Source of the DNA: Methylobacterium sp. B4
GTDB taxonomy: Bacteria; Pseudomonadota; Alphaproteobacteria; Rhizobiales; Beijerinckiaceae
DNA length: 64,000 nucleotides
Assembly: GCF_003201865.1 (NCBI RefSeq)
Contig: NZ_QJJJ01000002.1
Location: forward strand, 62,001 to 126,000
Direction of reading: 5' to 3'
The position numbers and the translations under genes were made by a program. The notes under the pieces were generated by a model, which ran no database searches, was not told where the DNA came from, and saw only the letters and a program-made list of their open reading frames with translations. Shown here in pieces: positions 22,094 to 29,590 of the stretch (position 1 is its first letter; the number at the start of each line of letters is the position of its first letter).

Positions 22094-22996
22094 TCAGCTC
22101 CCGCCGAGCTTGCGGCAGAGCGCGTCGCGCTCCTCGGCGCTGGCGTAGCGGATGCGGATCTCCCCTTCCCCGCTCGCCTTGCTCTTTACCGCCACGGTGT
22201 GACCGAGGGCGCGGCCCAGCAGTTCTTCCAGGGAACGCAGGGCGGCGTCGGAGCCGGCAGAGCGCCGCGGCCGGCCGGGGCGGGGCGTTTCGTCCTGCGG
22301 CACCTCCGCGGCGGCCAGGGCCTCGACCTCGCGGACGGACAGGCCCTCGGCCACGATGCGGCGCGCGATCGCCTCGGGATCGCGCACGGAGAGCAGGGCG
22401 CGGGCATGGCCGGCGGTGATCTCGCTCGCGGTGACGCGATCCTGGATCGCGGGCGGGAGTTGGAGCAGGCGCAGGGTGTTGGCGAGATGGCTGCGGCTCT
22501 TGCCGAGCAAGTCGGCAAGCTCGGCCTGCGTGTACTGGAACTCGCCCATCAACCTTTCGTAACCGGCGGCTTCCTCGATCGCATTGAGGTCGGCGCGCTG
22601 CACGTTTTCGAGGATCGCGTATTCGAGCGAGGTGCGGTCGTCGATCTCGACCACGACCACCGGCACCTCGTTGAGACCGGCCCGCTGGGCGGCCCGCCAG
22701 CGCCGCTCGCCGGCCACGATCTCGAAGGTGCCGGGAACGCCGGAGAGCGCACGCACCACGATCGGCTGGATGATGCCGCGCTGGCGGATGGAGGTCGCCA
22801 GTTCGTCGAGCTCCGGCTCCGAGAAGCGGCGACGCGGGTTGCGCGGGTTGGGGCGCAGAAACTCCACCGCCACCTTGCGCTGCGGTTGCCCCGAGGCGCG
22901 GGCCGCGTCCCCGCCGGCATCGTCGGAAAAGTCGCCGATCAGCGCCGCAAGGCCGCGCCCGAGCCGCGGCCGAGCCGCATCATCCGCCATCGCCAC
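22094..22996 (-). CDS. parB: Chromosome-partitioning protein ParB
   Basis: CTP-dependent clamp that loads at parS sites and works with ParA to segregate origins. The 300 residues have the N-terminal LGRGLAALIGD element, the CTP-binding GERRWRAAQRAG box, a helix-turn-helix (TQAELADLLGKSRSHLANTLRLL) and a C-terminal dimerisation domain. GTG at 22996 has GGAG 8 nt upstream; ATG at 22990 is an alternative. It follows parA by 26 nt; a perfect parS is 1.5 kb away inside rsmG. Confidence 0.96.
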   Translation of the reverse strand: MAMADDAARPRLGRGLAALIGDFSDDAGGDAARASGQPQRKVAVEFLRPNPRNPRRRFSEPELDELATSIRQRGIIQPIVVRALSGVPGTFEIVAGERRWRAAQRAGLNEVPVVVVEIDDRTSLEYAILENVQRADLNAIEEAAGYERLMGEFQYTQAELADLLGKSRSHLANTLRLLQLPPAIQDRVTASEITAGHARALLSVRDPEAIARRIVAEGLSVREVEALAAAEVPQDETPRPGRPRRSAGSDAALRSLEELLGRALGHTVAVKSKASGEGEIRIRYASAEERDALCRKLGGS

Positions 22997-23022
22997 GAGA
23001 GGACTCCGTTACGCTTCAGGTT

Positions 23023-23868
23023 TCAGGCCGCGGCGGCGGGCGGCGGCGCCCGGCCCTCGCGCTGGATGACTTCGGAGGCGAGGCGCAGATAAGCCTGCGA
23101 GCCCGCGCATTTCAGGTCGTAGAGCAGCACCGGCTTGCCGTGCGAGGGTGCCTCCGAGACCCGCACGTTGCGCGGGATCATGGTCTCGTAGACCTTGTCG
23201 CCCATGAAGCCGCGCACGTCCGCCACGACCTGGGTCGAGAGATTGTTGCGCGGGTCGTACATGGTCAGCACGACGCCCTGGATCTGAAGCTTTGGGTTCA
23301 GTGCGCCCCGCACCTGCTCGACGGTGCGCAGCAACTGGCTCAGGCCTTCCAGCGCGAAGAACTCGCATTGCAGCGGCACCATCACCGCGTCGGCGGCGGC
23401 GAGCGCGTTGATGGTGAGCAGGTTGAGCGAGGGCGGGCAGTCGATCAGCACGTAGCTGATGGGCTCCGCGCCCTCCGGGGTCGTGAGGTCCCGCAGGATA
23501 TTGCGCAGGCGGTGGGCCCGGTCGGACGCGCTAGCCAGTTCGAGTTCGAGGCCGAGCAGGTCCATGGTCGAGGGCGCGACCGACAAGCGCGGCACCGCCG
23601 TCGGCGTGATCGCCTCGGAGAGTGGGGCTTCGCCCGCCATCACATGGTAGGTCGAGACCTTGCGGCAACGACGGTCGATGCCGAGCCCGGTCGAGGCGTT
23701 TCCCTGCGGGTCGAGGTCGATCACCAGCACCTGCTCGCCGATGGCGGCGAGCGCCGTGCCCAGATTGATCGCGGTGGTGGTCTTGCCGACGCCGCCCTTC
23801 TGGTTGGCGAGCGCGAGCACGCGAAGCGGTTTGGCCGGGGCCGGGTCGGCCTTTGTCGAATCGGTCAT
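23023..23868 (-). CDS. parA: Chromosome-partitioning ATPase ParA
   Basis: Deviant Walker-A ATPase that forms nucleoid-bound gradients to move ParB-parS complexes. 281 residues with NQKGGVGKTTTAINLG (deviant Walker A with signature Lys), DLDPQGNAST (Walker A') and VLIDCPPSLNLLT (Walker B). The ATG overlaps the rsmG stop (ATGA). A longer in-frame reading from 23955 would overlap rsmG by 90 nt and is not needed. Confidence 0.96.
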   Translation of the reverse strand: MTDSTKADPAPAKPLRVLALANQKGGVGKTTTAINLGTALAAIGEQVLVIDLDPQGNASTGLGIDRRCRKVSTYHVMAGEAPLSEAITPTAVPRLSVAPSTMDLLGLELELASASDRAHRLRNILRDLTTPEGAEPISYVLIDCPPSLNLLTINALAAADAVMVPLQCEFFALEGLSQLLRTVEQVRGALNPKLQIQGVVLTMYDPRNNLSTQVVADVRGFMGDKVYETMIPRNVRVSEAPSHGKPVLLYDLKCAGSQAYLRLASEVIQREGRAPPPAAAA

Positions 23869-24500
23869 GGATCCACGCGGGAAAGCGACGTGACGCGCAC
23901 GATCCGTGCCTGCGAGTCGGTGCGGCTCGGAATCAGGTCGCGGGCGAATGTCCACTCTCTGTCGGCCTCGGTCAATTCCGTGGCTGCATCACGTCCCTTC
24001 GGAAACAGCCCGACGGTGCCTTTTGTCAACAGAGGCTCGGCCCAGACCAGGAGCTGGTTGAGCGGTGCCAGCGCCCGGGCGCAGACGACCTCCGCTTCGG
24101 TGAAGCCGGCGATCACCGCCTCGATCCGGGCGTTGTGAACGGTGACGGGCGCCGAGGTCAGACGGGCCGTCTCCGTCAGGAAGGCGCATTTGCGGGCGTT
24201 GCTCTCCACCAGTTCCATGCGGAAGCCGGGGCGGTCTCGGCCGGCAATGGCGAGGATCAGTCCGGGAATGCCGGCGCCGGAGCCGAGATCGACCCAGCGC
24301 GTCGCGGCCGGCGCCAGCGCCAGGAGTTGCAGCGCGTCGGCAATGTGCCGGTGCCAGACTTCCGTCAGGGTGGCGGGTCCGACGAGGTTCTTGACCGTCT
24401 GCCACCGGGTAAGCTGCGAGACGTAGAGATCGAGCGCGGCAATTGTTTCACGTGAAACATTGTGCTCGCCCAGCACGCGGGCACGTTGGTTAGTGCTCAT
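23865..24500 (-). CDS. rsmG: 16S rRNA (guanine-527-N7)-methyltransferase RsmG
   Basis: SAM-dependent enzyme adding N7-methyl to G527 of 16S rRNA. 211 residues with motif I WVDLGSGAGIPGL and the family segment VVCARALAPLNQLL. It sits between mnmG and parA in the classical gidA-gidB-parA-parB order. Its codons about 15-20 (VSRETI) encode the parS palindrome. Confidence 0.95.
   Translation of the reverse strand: MSTNQRARVLGEHNVSRETIAALDLYVSQLTRWQTVKNLVGPATLTEVWHRHIADALQLLALAPAATRWVDLGSGAGIPGLILAIAGRDRPGFRMELVESNARKCAFLTETARLTSAPVTVHNARIEAVIAGFTEAEVVCARALAPLNQLLVWAEPLLTKGTVGLFPKGRDAATELTEADREWTFARDLIPSRTDSQARIVRVTSLSRVDP
24444..24459. promoter_or_regulatory. parS centromere site (perfect 16-bp)
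   Basis: TGTTTCACGTGAAACA matches the universal bacterial parS consensus at all 16 positions. It lies within the rsmG coding sequence, 0.6 kb upstream of parA, exactly where parS is expected near the origin. It is ParB's loading site. Confidence 0.95.
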
Positions 24501-24554
24501 GCGCGCGACCCATCCCTGCCGGCGCGACCTGCCGCGGTGAATCCTCCCGCATGG

Positions 24555-26429
24555 TCAGACCGAAACCTGTGCCCGGCCCCGGCGGGCATGAGCCGCCAGC
24601 AGCGTGAGCGCGGCGGGCGTGACACCTTCGATCCGGGCCGCCTGACCCAACGTCGTCGGCCGTACACCGTCGAGCTTGGCCCGCATCTCGTTGGAGAGGC
24701 CGGCGATCGCTGCGTAGTCGATGGCGGCCGGTAGGCGCACCGCCTCGTCGCGGCGGAAGGCGACGATGTCTGCCTGTTGCCGATCGAGATAAACGGCGTA
24801 GATCGCATCCGTCCGCAACCGCTCGGCGATCCGCGGTGACACAGTCGCAAGTTCCGGCCAGGCCGTAGCGAGTTGCTCCCAACCGATCTCGGGATAGGAC
24901 AGCAGCTGGAAGGCGCTGCGGCGCAGCCCATCGCGATTCAGGGAAAGGCCGTGACGCGCCGCTTCGTTCGGGGTCAGGCTGAGGGCGTCGAGGCGTCCCC
25001 TCACCTCGGCGAGCGCCGTTTGCGCGGCGGCGAAATGCGCTGCGCGGACCGAGCCGACGCAGCCCAGGACCGCGCCGCGGGGCGTCAGTCGTTCGTCGGC
25101 ATTGTCGATGCGGAGGCTGAGCCGGTACTCGGAGCGCGAGGTGAACATGCGGTAGGGCTCACTCACCCCACGCGTGACGAGATCGTCGATCATCACGCCG
25201 AGATAGGATTCCGCCCGGTCGAAGATCGCGAGATCCGAGCCGCCCGCGAGCCGCGCGGCGTTGAGGCCCGCGACCAGCCCCTGCCCCGCCGCCTCCTCGT
25301 AGCCGGTGGTGCCGTTGATCTGCCCCGCCAGAAACAGGCCCGGCAGGCGCTTGGCCTGGAGCGTGGCGTCGAGTTCGCGCGGGTCGATGTAATCGTACTC
25401 GATGGCGTAGCCGGGCCGCACGATGCGCGTGCGCTCCAGCCCTGGAATGGCGGCGATGATCCCGGCCTGAACCGCCTCCGGCAGCGCCGTCGAGATGCCG
25501 TTCGGATAGACGATCGGATCGTCGAGACCTTCCGGTTCGAGGAAGATCTGGTGTCCCTCGCGGTCACCGAAGCGAACCACCTTGTCCTCGATCGAGGGGC
25601 AGTAGCGGGGACCGCGGCTGCTGATGCCGCCGGAATACATCGGTGACCGGTGGAGGTTCGCCCGGATGAGATCGTGGACGGCCGCCGTCGTGCGGGTGAT
25701 GCCGCAGGCGATTTGAGGCGTGGTGATGCGCTCCGTCAGTGTCGAGAACGGCACGGGTTCCTCATCCGCGTGCTGCATCTCCAGGGCGGACCAGTCGATC
25801 GTGCGACCGTCGAGGCGCGGCGGCGTCCCGGTCTTCAGCCGGCCGAGACGGAAGCCGTAACGGTCGAGCGTATGGGCGAGGCCGATCGCCGGCCCCTCCC
25901 CCACGCGGCCGGCGGGGATCTGCGCCTCGCCGATATGGATCAGCCCGCGCAGGAAGGTGCCCGTGGTGATCACCACCGCCGCGGCCGAGACGCGTCGTCC
26001 ATCCGCGAGCACGACGCCCGCGACGCGGCCCGCCTCGACGATCAGGTCGTCGGCCTCGCCCTCGATGACGGTAAGCCCGTCCGTTTCGGCGACGGCCCGC
26101 TGCATGGCGCTGGCATAGAGTGCCCGGTCGGCCTGGGTGCGGGGACCGCGCACGGCCGGTCCCTTGCGACGGTTGAGCAGGCGGAACTGGATGCCGGCGG
26201 CATCTGCGACGCGGCCCATCAGTCCGTCGAGGGCATCGACCTCACGAACGAGGTGACCCTTGCCGAGTCCGCCGATGGCGGGGTTGCAGGACATCGCGCC
26301 GATGGTCGCGGCCCGATGGGTGACGAGCGCCGTCAGGGCACCGGTCCGCGCGGCTGCCGCAGCCGCTTCGACGCCGGCATGGCCGCCGCCGACGACGATG
26401 ACGTCGTAGCAGGAAGAGATGTCGTGCAT
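24555..26429 (-). CDS. mnmG: tRNA uridine-34 carboxymethylaminomethyl modification enzyme MnmG (GidA)
   Basis: FAD-dependent partner of MnmE that installs cmnm5 on U34 of several tRNAs. 624 residues, the normal size, with the dinucleotide-binding [17 protein letters not shown], the signature [26 protein letters not shown] and RTQADR. The C-terminal helical domain follows. It is separated from rsmG by 54 nt. Its partner mnmE is on the same strand but about 1.8 kb upstream, with two unrelated genes between. Confidence 0.97.
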   Translation of the reverse strand: MHDISSCYDVIVVGGGHAGVEAAAAAARTGALTALVTHRAATIGAMSCNPAIGGLGKGHLVREVDALDGLMGRVADAAGIQFRLLNRRKGPAVRGPRTQADRALYASAMQRAVAETDGLTVIEGEADDLIVEAGRVAGVVLADGRRVSAAAVVITTGTFLRGLIHIGEAQIPAGRVGEGPAIGLAHTLDRYGFRLGRLKTGTPPRLDGRTIDWSALEMQHADEEPVPFSTLTERITTPQIACGITRTTAAVHDLIRANLHRSPMYSGGISSRGPRYCPSIEDKVVRFGDREGHQIFLEPEGLDDPIVYPNGISTALPEAVQAGIIAAIPGLERTRIVRPGYAIEYDYIDPRELDATLQAKRLPGLFLAGQINGTTGYEEAAGQGLVAGLNAARLAGGSDLAIFDRAESYLGVMIDDLVTRGVSEPYRMFTSRSEYRLSLRIDNADERLTPRGAVLGCVGSVRAAHFAAAQTALAEVRGRLDALSLTPNEAARHGLSLNRDGLRRSAFQLLSYPEIGWEQLATAWPELATVSPRIAERLRTDAIYAVYLDRQQADIVAFRRDEAVRLPAAIDYAAIAGLSNEMRAKLDGVRPTTLGQAARIEGVTPAALTLLAAHARRGRAQVSV

Positions 26430-26574
26430 GGGCTGTGCTTACGCATGCCCGAAGAGAGAGGTCAACGCACCCGCATGCGCCGGACAAAGGCGCGCGGCAC
26501 CGAGCCTCGATCATTGCTTCCGTCCCCTCCGTCCAGGGGGCGGGTCAGCGGGAACCGGCCGCTTCGAGCCGATC

Positions 26575-26841
26575 TCAGGCGGCAGAGCGCTGCGGCTCCG
26601 AGGTAAGCATCGCGGAAGCCGGGCGAACCTGGACATCGATCCGAAAGATCGCGGGATTGGAGTCGTCAGCCACTTCGAGCGCCCAGGTGCTCCCAAGAGG
26701 CAGCTGGTGCCCGCTGTCCTTGAGCAGGGATCCGGCCATGCGCACGGCCTCCCTCACAGCGACATCGAGATCGGGAAGTTCGACGCCTTCGTCATCGATC
26801 AGACCGAGATTGTCATGCACGTTGAAGTAATACCTTGGCAT
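26575..26841 (-). CDS. Small DUF6894-like protein
   Basis: 88 residues beginning MPRYYFNVHDNLGLIDDEG, which matches the pattern of the DUF6894 small proteins that occur in many copies in Methylobacterium. No signal peptide or membrane helix. The first half is a short beta-rich unit, the middle an amphipathic helix (AVREAVRMAGSLL). Function unknown. The start is a clean ATG at 26841. It lies in a pocket of lower GC content between mnmG and the PAS-HTH gene. Confidence 0.8.
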   Translation of the reverse strand: MPRYYFNVHDNLGLIDDEGVELPDLDVAVREAVRMAGSLLKDSGHQLPLGSTWALEVADDSNPAIFRIDVQVRPASAMLTSEPQRSAA

Positions 26842-26923
26842 ATTCGCCCCTGCAGATAGAACGCATCGGAATCAAATCATGCCGCAGAGGCTTTATTTGC
26901 GAAAGCTACCCATTTGGGAATTC

Positions 26924-26942
26924 ATGAGCAGTTTTTGCTCAT
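26924..26942. repeat. Perfect 7-bp inverted repeat upstream of the DUF6894 gene
   Basis: ATGAGCA-GTTTT-TGCTCAT. It lies about 80 nt upstream of the DUF6894 ATG on the minus strand and could be an operator or a small hairpin. No known regulator motif is recognised. Confidence 0.45.
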
Positions 26943-27060
26943 AATGTTGGTTCCGCCGCAGAGTGCCGGCCGTTTCTGCGCACACGCAAGATCCAGGCGA
27001 GATGCAACAGCCATCGAAACACAATCCGATCATGTAATGTCATATTGCGTACAATAGAGC

Positions 27061-27087
27061 CGAGTTCGACGAAAGCTCGAACACTCG
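27061..27087. repeat. Inverted repeat upstream of the PAS-HTH gene
   Basis: GTTCGA (27064-27069) and TCGAAC (27077-27082) are perfect arms spaced by 7 nt, flanked by CGAG and CTCG that extend the symmetry imperfectly. It lies about 115 nt upstream of the PAS-HTH start, a plausible autoregulatory site. Confidence 0.4.
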
Positions 27088-27102
27088 ACAGCGCGTGCGG
27101 CA

Positions 27103-27116
27103 ATCGGTTAGCCGAT
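27103..27116. repeat. Short inverted repeat upstream of the PAS-HTH gene
   Basis: ATCGG-TTAG-CCGAT, a perfect 5-bp stem with a 4-nt loop, 84 nt before the PAS-HTH start codon. Too short to assign a role. Confidence 0.25.
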
Positions 27117-27199
27117 GTCGGGTGCCATTCCCGGCCTAGGTTGCGGGTTTGATATCGCGTCTCCATGCTCCGCCTCGCAGCCCCGGCATCCGCTTTTCG

Positions 27200-28222
27200 A
27201 TGAACACGGCCGATCTTCGATTCTCTTCAGCCGACTTTCTCCAGCTTCTCGAGAGCGTAGGGCTGACGGGGACCTGGGGCTGGCAATTTGCCGAGCGGGA
27301 GCATGTCTGGTCGCCGGGCCTCTTCCGCCTGCTCGGTCTGGCGCCCGGCGCCCTGCCCCCGAGCTACGAACGGCTAATCCGGTTCGTCCATCCCGAAGAC
27401 CGGGACCTTCTCGAGCGTGCCGAGGACATCCCGACGTACGGCGTCATGAGCGACCACACCGTCCGCGTGATCCGCGCTGACGGAGCATCGCGCGTCCTGA
27501 GCCTTCGGGGCCGCGTCTACCACACGCCCGAAGGCCGCCCCTACGCCGCGGCGGGCGTCGTGCTGGACGTGAGCGATCGGGAACAGATGGCAGCGGCCCT
27601 GCTATTGGAGCGTCGTCGCCAATGGACCTTGTTCGAGACGCTTCAATCCTGGTCGAACGCGGCGCTCTATTCCGGCGGCCGACGCGTGGCCTCACCCGAG
27701 ATCCTGAGCCTCACCGGCATCACGCAGGACACCTTCCAGGCCGATTGCGACAGCATCGTCGCAAGGGACGACCGTGTGCGGATGCGGACCGAAATTCAGG
27801 CGTTGATCGCGGCTGGCAAATCGTTCGAGGTGTCGAAACGGCTTATCTTGTCGGATGGCGAGCAGGGCCACTTCCGGTTCCTCTACGCGCCCGTGCGCGA
27901 CACCGCGGGTCGGCTCGAAACATGGGGCACGCATGCCGCCCGCATCGGCGGCCCGGCGGCACCGGTCGTCGATCAGGTCCGCAAAGGACTGGAGGACGGC
28001 ATCGAGGCGCATCATTTGCGCGCGGCGCGGGCGCTGCTCGGGTGGTCGATGCAGGATCTCGCCCGGGCCGGCGGCCTGTCCTTTGCCACCGTCCGGCGCC
28101 TCGAAGAATCCGTTGGCGGGCGACGCGCCCACAGCCACCGGATGGCGGTCGCAGCGTTGCAGCGGGCCGGAATCGGCTTTCGAATCATCGACGGCAACCA
28201 TATCGCCGTGTTCAAGACCTGA
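27200..28222 (+). CDS. PAS-domain protein with C-terminal helix-turn-helix (one-component regulator)
   Basis: 340 residues. An N-terminal PAS fold (about 15-125: LTGTWGWQFAEREHVWSPGL, then FVHPEDRDLLE) is of the PAS_3 type, followed by a second sensor-like domain (about 130-245). The last 80 residues form a Cro/XRE-like DNA-binding module with RAARALLGWSMQDLARAGG and SFATVRRLEES. No kinase, GGDEF or EAL domain is present, so it appears to couple a small-molecule, redox or light signal directly to DNA binding (inference). The ATG at 27200 was preferred to a TTG 51 nt upstream because the PAS start is then normal. It interrupts the mnmG-mnmE neighbourhood. Confidence 0.82.
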   Translation: MNTADLRFSSADFLQLLESVGLTGTWGWQFAEREHVWSPGLFRLLGLAPGALPPSYERLIRFVHPEDRDLLERAEDIPTYGVMSDHTVRVIRADGASRVLSLRGRVYHTPEGRPYAAAGVVLDVSDREQMAAALLLERRRQWTLFETLQSWSNAALYSGGRRVASPEILSLTGITQDTFQADCDSIVARDDRVRMRTEIQALIAAGKSFEVSKRLILSDGEQGHFRFLYAPVRDTAGRLETWGTHAARIGGPAAPVVDQVRKGLEDGIEAHHLRAARALLGWSMQDLARAGGLSFATVRRLEESVGGRRAHSHRMAVAALQRAGIGFRIIDGNHIAVFKT

Positions 28223-28230
28223 CCCATTCT

Positions 28231-28251
28231 CTCGACGGATGATCCGCCGAG
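28231..28251. terminator. Bidirectional terminator hairpin between the PAS-HTH gene and mnmE
   Basis: CTCG-A-CGGAT / ATCCG-C-CGAG forms a 9-bp stem with one internal mismatch and a single-nt loop centre (the tip will open). It fills the 36-nt gap between convergent stop codons. No T-run. Confidence 0.5.
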
Positions 28252-28258
28252 GCTGACG

Positions 28259-29590
28259 TCACTTGCCGATGCAGAAGCCGGAAAAGAGGCGATCCAGCAT
28301 CGCTTCGACGCCGACATGGCCGCCGACCTCGCCGAGCGCGCGGACGGCAAGACGCAGATCTTCGGCGGTGAGCTCAGGCGGGTGGCCGGATCGTGCCCCC
28401 GCCACACGGTCCAGATGGGTCGCGGCCCGGGTCAGGGCCTCGCGATGGCGCTCGCGGGTGATGAGGGCGTCTCCCTGCCCGAACGAGGCCTCCGCCGCCT
28501 GCCGGATCGCGTCGAGCAGGCCGTCGAGCCCGGCACCCGTCAGAGCGGAGACCGACAGCTCGGCCTTGGCCGGGGGCGCATCCGCAAGATCCGCCTTGGT
28601 ACGGACGAGAAGCGTCGGGCGGTCGGCCGGCGCATCGGCACCGGCTTCGCCCACCGGAACCAGCCTCAGCACGAGATCGGCACTCTCGGCACGGCGGCGC
28701 GTACGCCGGACGCCCTCCGCCTCGACCGCGTCCTCCGTCTCGCGCAGACCCGCCGTATCGACGAGCAGCACGGGCAGACCGCCGAGATCGCAGCGCACCT
28801 CGATCGCGTCGCGGGTGGTGCCGGGAATGTCGGAGACGATCGCCGCCTCCCGCCCGCTCAGCGCGTTGAGGAGGGTGGACTTGCCGGCATTGGGTGTGCC
28901 GACCAGCACGACGCAAAACCCCTCGCGCAGGCGCTCGCCGCGCCGTCCGTCGGCGAGGGCATTCTGGATCGCATCGCGCAAAGTGGCAGCCTGGCCCCCG
29001 AGCGCGGCATCCAGATCCGCGTCGTCCACGTCGCCCTCGTCGGCGAAATCGAGTGCCGCCTCCGCGGCGGCCAGGAGATCGATGCCGGTCTCGCGCCAGG
29101 TCGCCACCTGACGGCCGAGCGCTCCGTCGAGTTGGCGCAGCGCCTGGACGCGCTGCGCCTCGGTCTCGGCGTCGATGAGGTCGGCGATGCCCTCGGCCTC
29201 GGTCAGGTCGATGCGGCCGTTCAGGAAGGCCCGGCGGCTGAAAGCCCCCGCCTCTGCCGGTCGGCATCCCGGCAACCGTCCGAGCGCCCGCAGCACTGCG
29301 GACCGCACCGCCGTGCCGCCGTGGAGGTGCAGTTCAGCCATGTCCTCGCCGGTCGCCGTGCGCGGCCCCGGCAGCCAGACGATTACGGCCTGATCGAGGA
29401 TCTCCCCCGAGGCCGGATCACGCAGGCGCCGCAGGGAGTGCCGACGCGGCGGCGGCCGCCCGCCCGCGAGGGCATCGAGTGCTTGCCCGGCCGCCGGTCC
29501 GCTGATCCGCACTACCGCCAACGCGGCGCGGCCGAAACCGCTCGCTGGCGCGAAGACGGTGTCGTCGCGCGCGGGCAGGGCCTCGCTCAC
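28259..29590 (-). CDS. mnmE: tRNA modification GTPase MnmE
   Basis: Potassium-activated GTPase that works with MnmG on wobble uridine of tRNA. 443 residues: N-terminal tetrahydrofolate-binding domain, inserted G domain with P-loop [15 protein letters not shown]3 DTAGLRE, and the C-terminal FCIGK with its catalytic Cys. The GTG at 29590 overlaps the leuS stop codon (GTGA) and gives the standard N-terminus ([17 protein letters not shown]); a much longer open frame upstream is an artefact overlapping leuS. Translation is probably coupled to leuS. Confidence 0.96.
   Translation of the reverse strand: MSEALPARDDTVFAPASGFGRAALAVVRISGPAAGQALDALAGGRPPPRRHSLRRLRDPASGEILDQAVIVWLPGPRTATGEDMAELHLHGGTAVRSAVLRALGRLPGCRPAEAGAFSRRAFLNGRIDLTEAEGIADLIDAETEAQRVQALRQLDGALGRQVATWRETGIDLLAAAEAALDFADEGDVDDADLDAALGGQAATLRDAIQNALADGRRGERLREGFCVVLVGTPNAGKSTLLNALSGREAAIVSDIPGTTRDAIEVRCDLGGLPVLLVDTAGLRETEDAVEAEGVRRTRRRAESADLVLRLVPVGEAGADAPADRPTLLVRTKADLADAPPAKAELSVSALTGAGLDGLLDAIRQAAEASFGQGDALITRERHREALTRAATHLDRVAGARSGHPPELTAEDLRLAVRALGEVGGHVGVEAMLDRLFSGFCIGK

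Larger units (their letters stand above)
26842..27199. other. Lower-GC intergenic region between DUF6894 and the PAS-HTH gene
   Basis: 358 nt, visibly richer in A and T than its surroundings, with three inverted repeats listed separately. It must contain divergent promoters for the DUF6894 gene (-) and the PAS-HTH gene (+). A 75-codon minus-strand frame (26939-27166) has no recognisable features and I do not call it. Confidence 0.5.

Noticed and set aside
26939..27166. 75-residue minus-strand open frame
   Set aside because: No recognisable motif, unusual composition, and it overlaps the putative promoter and operator region of the PAS-HTH gene.
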